In this document: positions 54,701 through 64,000 of the stretch, piece after piece
Position numbering within the stretch: the first letter of the stretch is position 1
Layout of the letters: each line of letters opens with the position of its first letter
Assembly: GCA_963681505.1 (NCBI GenBank)
Contig: OY811983.1
Location: forward strand, 4,642,122-4,706,121
Direction of reading: 5' to 3'
Source: Eunapius fragilis
Taxonomy: Eukaryota; Porifera; Demospongiae; Spongillida; Spongillidae
Length of the DNA stretch: 64,000 nt
Program-made: the position numbers and the translations under genes
The notes under the pieces: generated by a model
The model's input: only the letters and a program-made list of their open reading frames with translations
Databases searched by the model: none
Told to the model about the DNA's origin: nothing

Positions 54701-57591
54701 GTACTTTAGTGAATCCCACTGTGGGTTTATGCTGATAACATGCATGTGATTGGGGTTGGGTCATGGCGATAGGACATAGGATTTGTAGTTGGACGTACCA
54801 TTTGTCAACTTTCTTTTGCACATATTTATTGTGTTACATAGTTTGAAGTCACAAGGGATATTCTAATGTGTGGTCCGCCCTCACTTGTGATGTTGAAGCT
54901 GGTCCCACGAAAGGTCAAGGTGGCAAAATTGTGGGCGTGTGTTTAGCTACAGGCATGACAACCGACGATTTTGGAGCTAAGTGAGATTACCTGTCTACAA
55001 AAAGAGGAACAGGCCATTTCATGAGGCAACAGGCTTATGCTACAAAGTACATGTAGCTGCCTTGGGGAGGACTAGTTCACATGTTTAGTACAAACTTGTG
55101 TCACTTTGCTGCTACATGTAATGTATAACAGAGATCACAGCATCAAAAGCAGTGTCACAAAAGCTATCTGCCCAATGTGGCAAAATTACAAATTCCTCAT
55201 GTGGTGTGCTTTTTTCCATGGCCTTTTGAAGCTATTAGCCACACACTGTAAGGATATTGAGGATGATGAGCTGTGTGTTATAAATGTACAAACAATTGAA
55301 AAATATTCATGAAAACGATAAAAGCAGCTTCATGATCACTATTCTTTTGACTACACGTACATAGTTGAAAGTTCTCCTATCGAATCAAATTTGTTTATAT
55401 TTGCTCTGGATAACATATGTCAGTAGTTCTGGTTCTTTTGGATCAAGCAAATGCTGAACAATCCTTAGAGAAGAGTGGGACAAGTACTTGTAAATGTACA
55501 AGAAAATTAATAGGTTGTCTAGTGGGCTTTGAATCGATACATTTATTACAGAGCAGCTCTCGCCAATAGTCGAGTTAAAAGGTTTTTTTCTCTCTCTTGA
55601 AAAACTAATCAATGCAGATGCCTCAAAGAAGATACTCTTTGTCACTTGCTAAGGACAATTCAAATCATGTACAGTTGTACCCAAACGATGAAATTAATGA
55701 AAATAGACGTTAACCATTAGATACTATTGCATTAGCGAATCACCACATACATGTACATGTACGTGTATGAATCTGCACACAATGCTATCATTCATTGTAC
55801 TCAGTTATTATCGGAACCTATGTGAGTAGGTTCCATATAGGAATTCTGCAGTATCATGAATGTCATTTTTAAAATGTCACTCGCGTCTAGCGCGATGGCC
55901 AAGAGTCGGGCCACTTTGCTCTTAGTGGCAACTGAGTGATATCAAAAAGGAGAACAGTTCTGCGTTGTATCTGTGTCATAAGACTGTGTACTTTTAGAGA
56001 ACAAAAATACTCGTCCCCATCGTCCGTACCCAGTCCCACCTAAAATTTCTCCTCCGTCGTCTTCTTCTTCCTTTGGGATAGTATAACTCACGATACGAAC
56101 GTTTGCAAAGCACGCCAAATGTTCCAATCACTTCAGGATGTGTCCGCAGGTTATCTTCAGGGGTCTGTTAGATGCCTAACCAATCTAGCAATTAGCGGAA
56201 GCGAGTAGTACCTTATTTGGTGTTAATCTACAAATAGCACGTTACACCAGCTATCACAATGTTCATGACACACCGGTATAAAGTAACCAGCGTTATCAAA
56301 TTCGTTGGTTTTTCCCATGCAATCTCAAGGACAATTCTGATTCCATTCGAGCATCTAAAAGTGGAAAGATCCAGATGCTGCCAGATCTGCCAAACGAGTG
56401 CATGTCAAGCGCGGTACCGAAAGGACCAACAAAACGACCACCCAACGGTACGTTACAGCATGGATAAATGTTGGATCCATAAATTATGAGCATGTATGGC
56501 ATATCGCTAAAATGGAAGGAATAGTTTCTGTAATAGTTACAGCGGTAGATATTGCATCTCTCTCCGCTTTATAGTAATATGCGCTGTTTGAAATGTGTGT
56601 ATAATGCCAAAGTTGCGTATGATAATGTATAGTGGTGCATGGTTTATCTGATAAGAGCTTGAGACCAGTTTATCCTGTGTATTATATGGCTTCGCTTTTG
56701 CCAATGCTTTTAACCTTTATCACCCTTTGGTCCTCAATGGAGGCATTCTGGGGACTAGTATAATATTTTAATGGTACATCTCTACAAAATTGCAGATTCA
56801 AAAATAAATCTGTCATGATCGCGCAAGATGACGTTGTTCTTACCTGGGTCTATAAGTTTCAAGAACTAAATACAATACCAAATCCACCAGAAAAATCTAG
56901 GAAACAAGTAATAAAAACATTCTCTTTAGAAGAAGGTTAGTGGTACATGTATATAGGAATTAAAGGTGATGGTGGTGTAAAAAGCAAGGGAACAAGCTTC
57001 TGATTGAAAAGGAAAAATGAAATAGACCTATATTAGCATGCACATTTAAATAATATAGGTCTATTTCATTTTTCCTTTTCAATCAGAAGCCTTGTTTCCT
57101 TGCTTTTTACACCACCATCATCTTTGATTCCTATATAACCACCAACCTTCTTGTATAGAGAATGTTTTTATTACTTGTCAATTCTGCATATGGATGGGAC
57201 AATGTACATGTACATGTACATGTATGTGACAGTCCTGACAAATCTAGATTTACACTGGCACTCAACAGTACAAGTTACAATTGTACAACAGCCAGCCAAT
57301 ACATTGGTACATACAATGTAGAGGAAAAAGAAATATACATGTATGTGTAGTGTGTTTGTAAATCCAACCTTGTGTTTGCTTGGATTCCTCCTGTTTTTCT
57401 ACCACTGTAAAGGTGTCTTGAGGGTGCTCTTTTAACACACCCTGGCTGGACCAGAATCCCATGTGCTTCCTCACTATACTTGGTTGCGACTCAATGGCCA
57501 TGCTCATGGCATCCACAGTCCATGAACCTTACATGTAGCAAAGACAAATGGACATTTGTACACACTGGCCAGGAGAATACGTAACAGTAAC

Positions 57592-57662
<71 letters not shown>

Positions 57663-60600
57663 TGTATGTGTGTGTGTTAATAAAAATTGTTTGTACAGGA
57701 ATGTGGACCATAGAAAGATCAAACCATACAAAGGAATCAGTACAACAGTTCATGGATCACACACTAACAACATAAACACAATGTGCAGTATGTTTTCACA
57801 TAAATGAATGAGTTTCAATAGACAGCAACAAAATAAACAACATGTAAACCTTCGATACAAATAGCAATTTTTTTTTGGTATTATATGTGATTATATCTCT
57901 TTTGCATAACTTATAGTTCAAAGAAAATACTAACACATATAATTCCTACACTAGTTGCATACATGTACATATATTACAGTACACATCAGTGACAATATTA
58001 AATATTTGACGGCCTATATTTCCCCTTAATACAACTACAAAAAGCTCACTTTGCTGTTGAAAGTGATAAATAATAGTTGCTCTTATTGGAGATACACTAA
58101 AAGACAATTCTCTGTCTGCCAGCACCAGATCTATATCCACAGTTCCCAAGTGAGGCTTCCACTCCAGCGTTCGCAGGCCCTTCAGTGACTTATATGCGGA
58201 CTGATACTCCTGAAGTTTTCTACATGCACAAGTTTAAGTGAACAAATGCATATAATGTACTGTACAGTGCGTACATGTAGGCAGGTACTGCCCATTCCCT
58301 GTACATGTACATGTACACATGTGTTCTTTTTTGTGTATTACACATACATGTAACATCCACGCACCCACCAGGACTTACATACAAATGTACGTGTACATGA
58401 AGTAACAGTAATCTTACTGTTGCATGAAAGTAGGTAACTTCAGTTTCTCTTCTCTGAATGTTGGCCAGAACACATGTGATAAAATGAAGGCTTTCAATTC
58501 CAATTCATCTCCCTACATGTACATGTACATGCACATGTCAATAGTAACACCAATGGTACAGAAATAATATCTTTGCAATGGACATTATACATAATTGGCG
58601 CCAGGTTAGGTAACACGTGTAACAGCGAGTCGGCAGTACTATTAATAACAGTAAGATTAAAACGATGCAAAGCGCCGACCCACTTGGTTATAGCACTCTT
58701 CAACGGTACTACGCGCAGATATGCAATGCGCCCCTCGTGTTCAAGTTTTTATTCAAGTGTTATATTCCATATGTACTTCACAATAACCAAGTAGGGGGCT
58801 TTACCATGTGGAGACTGACTCCAATTATTTAGTTGCATATTTATGATTTGCAGAAATTTTCGAGGCTTTTTTGCATTATATTACATGTAGCATAAAAGTA
58901 ACCACCCTCCCTCCACCCCCCAACAAAAAATAGCTTATGTTTAAAGTGCGCAACTCTGTAACCACAACTATCTCTGCACATTTGTTCAGTATGTAATAAA
59001 ATGGTACATGTAGCTGTACATGCTTATATGCAAAGGGATAGCATTTGCGATTACAAGATATGTTAAAACACAAGCCCCTTTTTTTCACTGAGGGCAGAGG
59101 GTGTGGAGGTGCAACAATACTTTATAGTACATGTACATACACAAGAAATGTGATGACAAATTAAATTTAAAATGTATACCACTTATCATTTATGAACAAG
59201 TGTAGGTACTGTACGTGTTCATGTACATGTACATGAATGCACACAAAATAACCGATGCAAGCAGTATTCCAGTGTAGGAAAAATCAAGGCTTATTGCAAT
59301 GCACAGGCACCACAGGATGATCTCAAAGCTTATGAGACGTAGTACAAGTACACAAGTACAGCTGTATATGCATGGCTACATTAATTAAAACAACTGCAGG
59401 TGTGGAATATGTACCAAATACATGTGTATACAGAAACAGCTGGTATTCATACATGAGTTTGTCCACCGGTCTTCATTTTGGTCACCACAACTGAATTGAT
59501 CCTACGGGAGTCGACCATATCTTTGACCATCACCTCACAAAACTGAAGATTAGTTTCTCCAAACCTCAGCTTCAACAATTCAAGGTTGCGAACCTAAAAT
59601 TTAATACACCCAAAGTGACCCGACTGCGAAAGTGGTTGGTATTGGTGAGTATGTACATGTACATGTACTGTGCAGATGGGTGGTATGGTATGTTCTGGAG
59701 AGTACATGTATGTCTCAGAGTGAACCCAAATGGGCAGGTGGGTGGTATGGTGAGTATGTACATGTACTGACATGTACACTCAAAGCAGAATGGGAAAGAA
59801 GGTGGTTCATGCTCTGACATGCATACATGTACATGTATAGTCGTTAACTAACAAGGTAAAGCCCTTGGAGTCCAAATGTACAACAGTGCTAATTAGTTTT
59901 TATAGTCACATGTCCTAATGTACATGTACATGTAAACAGCAGTGAAGGACTAATTAAAAAACATTCAAATACGTTATACAACTCTACTGTGCAGGTGGGT
60001 GGTATTGGTGAGTATTACCTCTCTAACAGTATCATAGTTGAGTGATTGGAGGAGTCTGTTAGCCAGAAGGTTTCGGTACTCGTTCACAAACATTTCTCGA
60101 CTTCCATATATGTTTACCAACAGGCTAAAGGTATTTTAAAAAAAAATCACACACACAAACTAATTTCATCGGTGTGAACAAATGTGAAATTACAATCAAT
60201 TATCCCACAGTATATATGTACATGTACATGTACATGTACATGCTGTACCATTAGCACACAGTACATGTATATGCACACATACATTTACCATTAGCACACA
60301 GTACATGTATATGCACACATACATGTACATGTACATGTACATGTACATGTAAATGTACATGTATCGCATACACAATTGGACACCGAACAACATAATCATA
60401 GTTGCTACATTTAAAAACATGTGTGCACCTCACTTTGCATGTACATTTACCTAATAATATCAGAAGTTCGTCTGCTTTTCGATGTTTTGGCTGTGGGAAG
60501 AAAACGTATCACAACACTAGCCTTGGCACTTGCCTCCAAGGTCAAGGCCAGTATAAAGTATTTCCCATCTAACCCACTGTTGTTAATTTCTATTAGTATT

Positions 60601-63600
60601 AAGTCCATTGAACTGTTTACCTTGAATTTTTTTCCCTTAGGCCATTGCAAATTTGATTATAGTGTTTCCATCCTTTTGAGTTGGCAGTTTTATCTTGAAA
60701 TAACACATAGTGATTCTTGTGATCACCATTACATGTATTTTGGACTCAGCTTGCTCAAAATTGGGATCTAATACCACTGAAACATTTAGACACAAAAGGA
60801 CAGGCTGTTACTGTGCGATGAATGTTGTATAAGGTTCAGCCTGGACATGCACCTGATGTATGCGAAAGAAAGTTTAAACATGATGCTTGAATCTGATCTT
60901 AGTGTTTGTGGTGAACTCTCAAGGACACTCCCATTCCTGAAGGCCTTACAACTGATGCTAAGAAGTCAGATGCCACAATACTGCGGAACTAGAGTACTAC
61001 TCAGCCAACGATGCTGACACATATATCTGTGTACAAGTGTTAGGGTAGCATGTCTCCTGCACAAGGGATCCACAGTATTTTCCTCAATGCACACGGAGGA
61101 TGTCAAGACATGCCAGGATGGGGCAAGAAGGAAAAGAAAGTCCTCAATTGAAAAAGATTTGTATGACATACATTGTATATCTTGCTTTGCTCTTAATTAG
61201 CGCCTGGCTATATGTACAGTACATGGATGGACAACCAGATGTAAAACCACACACCTGCTCTATAATAAGTGCTTGAGAACTTAGTACTATCGAATTTGTA
61301 TTTGGCTTAATCTGTACAACTTCAAACATATAGTACTTGGATATACATATACAGTGTGTACACACATCCATATATTCTTGGTCATAAGTTGCAAGACAGC
61401 TTAGACCACCTTTAAAACACCTTTGCACATGTACACATTCATTGCACAAGCAATGATGTTGTGCAATTGCCATTTGTACATGTAACGAATCCCCTTTCAC
61501 CTGATAAGTATACATGTACCTGTATATACATTGCACATAGCACTATACACTCACTGGGGTCGGCATCCACTGGGTCTGGTTCCCAAGAATCAAAGTCCTG
61601 TTCCTCACCCTCACTCTCTTCATTCAGGTCCACCAACACAGGTTCTCCACTGGCCAGTTCCTGGCAAAACACAAAGTAAGCATGTTGCACATTAACTTAG
61701 TCAAACCAATGTGGGAATGTATCGCACACATGTACTTTTCACTACTAATATTTACGATTATACAAGTATCTTGGTACACTCAGTAAGGCGAATACTACAA
61801 TTGTTTTACTAACTAATGAATCTTCCAACGAGGTCATTAAAGTACACAAACATATAACAATGCACTTAAAGACAGGTCACAATTTACATGTACCTGATAC
61901 AGCAACTTACAAGGGTTCAGAATAAATGCACTAGCACTCTAACTCAAATATAGTTGCAGCTATCAACTACAATACCTTCAAGTTACTCCATTATCTAGCA
62001 GTGCATACCAGTACACACAATACTTTACATGCATTGAGGCCATAATTAACATGTACCAGCTTCCCTGAGCATGAAATAACAATATAATTGCTATCCTTAA
62101 GGCCACTATTAGGCAGGGTAGTGTAAATACACATATATAAAATGTACATGTCCATACATGGACACGTACAGGTTCATGTACATGTACAATGTATGCACCA
62201 ATCAGGTGATCTTCCCTTCAGCTTGTATAAAATTGACAAATAACATGCTGTACAAAAGATTAATCAAATGACATGTGTACACATGCACTGTATATGCTCT
62301 AAAAACATAAACATTTATATGCACATACTTAAAAATGAAACATGCACATGAAACAAAAAAATTTACAATCCAGAATCCTCTTACAGGATGGATTGGTATT
62401 AAAACCCCACAATGAATACAACGATAATTGAAATCAATGTAATGTACACTCCAGATTTCAAAATACAAGTGCATACAAATGCACCTGTAGTACCTTGTGT
62501 ACAGCACCACATGTAGTCATGGGTGCCATAGAGTGCATGTCGGTTGGATGCATGCGCAGTAAGACAACTCACATCAGCCAAGTCATTGCTACTGTCATCA
62601 GTCAAACTGGCTACGATGCACCTGACTGTGTCCTCTCTTGTTCTGGATTGAGGGTAAGATTGAATACTCATACATGTACATGTATGCAAACCATTGAGAA
62701 GGAGTGATACAAGGTGTGCTTAAGCACCTACATGTACATGTAAGTAGATGCACTCACATTTGTCTGCTATACACAGACATACGTACAAGTACAACTGTAC
62801 ATGTAGGTACATGTATGTACACGCAGGTCTGTAATACATGTACATATAACTTTAACATTTGCAGGCACACCAGATATGCTAACCTGAGGTAGGTTCTAAC
62901 AGGGTCGCACACTTGTTCCAAGACCACCCCACTGTGATCCAAGATCCCCAGGGCCCTGATGGCTGAAATGTACTGAGTGATGATGTCAGACGTGTTGGCG
63001 CCAGGGTGAAGGAGGCGATGCTGAAAGCTGCGCAATGTGTGAAAGGAAATCACCAAATCAACAGCTTCGCATATTACTGAGAGAGAACAGCACATCACCT
63101 CCTCACCTCCCTGGCGAAAATGTGCAAAGGAACGCTACGCCAGCGTGCGGTAATACTGACATCTTATGGGGTGACAATGTTTTATGACGAGTCCATGGTG
63201 ATCTACATGCGTGCTAAATACACACACCTCACACCTTTCACAGCCCAAAGATCCACCCAATATGTTGTTATCACACAATAATGCACACCAGCTTACTCTA
63301 TATGGAGGTTCATAGATGTCTATATACAAAATCCATGCACATGTACAGTATCTCTATATTCATATGTAAATCATACAATATTAACGTACAGTACACGAGA
63401 TACAGAGTTCTGTCTGTACATGTACATGTACAGAGGTAGTGCATATATCCCACCCTCACCACATATTGCATACATCCATATGAATGCATCCTACACATAC
63501 ATGTATACATGTACTGTACATGTACAACACGTACATATCCACACACCAAATACATGTACTCACATTTCCCTAAGGCTCTTGATAAGACTTGTACGCAGCT

Positions 63601-63686
63601 CCACCCTATCCAAACAGTCTTTCAGGTCATCCAATGAAGGCTTTGAGTCAGGGAATTCTACTAGAATCTCAAAAAGCTCCTTGATT
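51789..63686 (-). CDS. ANAPC2: Anaphase-promoting complex subunit 2 (cullin-like), C-terminal 478 residues, 5' end outside the window
   Basis: ANAPC2 is the cullin-homology scaffold of the APC/C ubiquitin ligase and binds the RING subunit ANAPC11. Twelve exons on the minus strand: 63564-63686, 62884-63027, 62573-62642, 61555-61660, 60451-60490, 60019-60124, 59453-59593, 58418-58512, 58050-58219, 57369-57527, 53319-53386, 51789-52001. All junctions are GT-AG and phases fit. Motifs in order, known from vertebrate ANAPC2: ELFEILVEFPDSKPS; RLLHPGANTSDIITQYISAI; TREDTVRCIVASLTDD; WEPDPVDADP; SRRTSDIISLLVNIYGS; NEYRNLLANRLL; LELLKLRFGE with FCEVMVKDMVDSRRIN; FILSHVFWPTF; LRTLEWKPHLGTV; the acidic EVEEEEESAMASAEEQKES; and the C-terminal winged-helix YWSYIYGMLTNLGSM with KKVKEQQLVCSGGAYQL. 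The 478 residues correspond to roughly the last 400 of the human protein. The 3.98-kb intron before the acidic exon holds two MITEs and other debris. Confidence 0.95.
52326..52360. repeat. (AG)n and G-run low-complexity tract in an ANAPC2 intron
   Basis: AGAGAGAGAGAG followed by about 12 G and further GGGAGAAA. Confidence 0.85.
53832..54100. mobile_element. Foldback MITE, copy 4 (ANAPC2 intron)
   Basis: TTGGAAGGCAATGGTGGTGT and its counterpart GCCATTGCTTTCCAATTC form the arms. The right end TTCTTATAGAGAGAACTTTA matches the family. It is the most diverged copy. Confidence 0.75.
54294..54660 (-). pseudogene. Reverse-transcriptase element fragment (post-RT region)
   Basis: The minus-strand frame contains FLSRSGGLGITIPTKPLTQR then VYPLHVSTIIQASYQV. 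'GGLGI..P' at this position is typical of the region after the RT domain in several LINE-like families, including ones like the 33.8-36.4 kb element. It lies inside an ANAPC2 intron on the gene's own strand and is broken at both ends. Confidence 0.45.
55805..56470 (+). pseudogene. Remnant of the MPSR repeat-protein family (ANAPC2 intron)
   Basis: A hairpin GGAACCTATGTGAGTAGGTTCC (55813-55834), a pyrimidine stretch (56048-56080, CCTCCGTCGTCTTCTTCTTC) and, near 56350-56440, repeat-like coding (WKDPDAARSAKRVHVKRG) occur in the same order and at similar spacing as in the copy at 45.5-46.4 kb. The remains are short and frame-disrupted, and they lie antisense to ANAPC2. Confidence 0.45.
56904..57178. 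mobile_element. Foldback MITE, copy 5 (ANAPC2 intron)
   Basis: The ends are ACAAGTAATAAAAACATTCT and AGAATGTTTTTATTACTTGT. The inner arms GATGGTGGTGTAAAAAGC against GCTTTTTACACCACCATC also match, and a palindromic centre (AATAGACCTATATTA against TAATATAGGTCTATT) is present. Confidence 0.93.
57594..57676. repeat. (TG)n microsatellite in an ANAPC2 intron
   Basis: TG units over about 83 bp with two TATG interruptions at the right end. Confidence 0.97.
60218..60365. repeat. ACATGT palindromic microsatellite cluster
   Basis: Runs of TACATG (for example 60218-60242 and 60321-60362) are built of the self-complementary hexamer ACATGT. Between them a 44-bp block (CATTAGCACACAGTACATGT) is duplicated at about 60248 and 60290. 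Shorter TACATGTACATGTA runs are scattered through the ANAPC2 introns (57203, 58306, 58514, 59224, 59651, 59919, 62680, 62793, 63417, 63832). Confidence 0.9.
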
Positions 63687-63920
63687 CTGAAACAGAATAT
63701 AAATGCAAATATACATGAACATGTAGTAGATGTAAAATGTACATGTCTGCACACACACACACACACACATGAACATACAACTGTACATATACACACAAAC
63801 ACACACTCACTCTGACCCATGCATGTACTGACATGTACATGTACATGTACATGTACTTCTCATAAAAAAGCAGCACACCAGAAGTGGACAAGATTGGATA
63901 GTTACCAGCACCTACTGGAT

Positions 63921-64000
63921 AAAGAGGCGGATTCAGAGGGGGTCTTTGGGGCCTAAAGACCCCCGGCCCCAAGTAATGAAAAATTAGTTACATGCATGGT
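63921..64000. mobile_element. Possible start of a MITE-like element at the window edge
   Basis: AGGCGGATTCAGAGGGGGTC resembles the common 'GGCGGATCCAGGGGG' end of hAT-like MITEs. The rest lies outside the window, so this is tentative. Confidence 0.3.

Noticed and set aside
63027-63098. Extension of the ANAPC2 exon upstream to 63076 (reading ICEAVDLVISFHTLRS)
   Set aside because: The phase does not fit the preceding exon. The acceptor GCGCAG before 63027 gives an in-phase junction that matches known ANAPC2 spacing (SLRE-I-FQHRLLHPG).

Overview
The window looks like a piece of an animal (metazoan) nuclear genome, most likely a demosponge or another early-branching marine invertebrate. The evidence is three intron-split or secreted animal-type genes (annexin, a von Willebrand factor C protein, the APC/C subunit ANAPC2), GT-AG introns with phase-consistent exons, a Ty3/gypsy retrotransposon with identical LTRs, many DNA transposon remains, CA/TG microsatellites, palindromic ACATGT repeats, and a family of short-motif repeat proteins (start MPSR, units of the type 'Y..DPE.K') that I associate from memory with sponge genomes. 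The species assignment is inference.

Layout. 1-7.3 kb: nested retrotransposons. A young, apparently whole Ty3/gypsy element (397-5056, identical 104-bp LTRs, 5-bp target duplication CTTGG) sits inside an old degraded gypsy fossil on the minus strand. That fossil also holds a small internally deleted LTR element (about 5803-6522). 7.3-9.6 kb: mostly unassigned, with an inverted repeat and a possible integrase C-terminal fragment. 9648-11327: a 1.68-kb foldback element that is one huge palindrome with a 4-bp target duplication. 12.6-14.7 kb: minisatellites, including an 84-bp GC-rich array open in several frames on both strands. 14.7-15.2 kb: a small MPSR-type repeat-protein gene on the minus strand. 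16.7-19.9 kb: a decayed En/Spm (CACTA, tnp2-type) transposase. 20-27 kb: fragments of a reverse-transcriptase family and a Ulp1-like protease tail.

28.0-31.5 kb: a complete ten-exon annexin gene (321 aa, four repeats) with a clear promoter (CRE and TATA box, just downstream of a G28 tract). Inverted copies of a dispersed repeat flank it. 33.8-36.4 kb: a LINE-like element carrying reverse transcriptase plus a restriction-like endonuclease region, flanked by a 24-bp target duplication. 36.4-37.6 kb: direct repeats, a tandem array and a perfect 73-bp hairpin. 38.2-38.8 kb: a non-autonomous transposon with long terminal inverted repeats enclosing a THAP-domain remnant. 42.6-43.3 kb: a single-exon secreted VWC-domain gene. 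44.7-45.4 kb: a hAT-like element keeping one short open frame. 45.4-47.1 kb: a decayed copy of the repeat-protein family. 48.9-49.9 kb: minisatellites with long G runs. 51.8-63.7 kb: twelve 3' exons of ANAPC2 on the minus strand; its 5' exons lie beyond the window.

The host genes are not an operon and show no visible functional link. ANAPC2 is the core cullin-like subunit of the anaphase-promoting complex, annexin is a Ca2+/phospholipid-binding protein, and the VWC protein is secreted. The rest is a dense record of transposition. The most interesting material is five copies of one foldback MITE family, the RT plus endonuclease element family with at least three copies, and the MPSR repeat-protein family with three copies.
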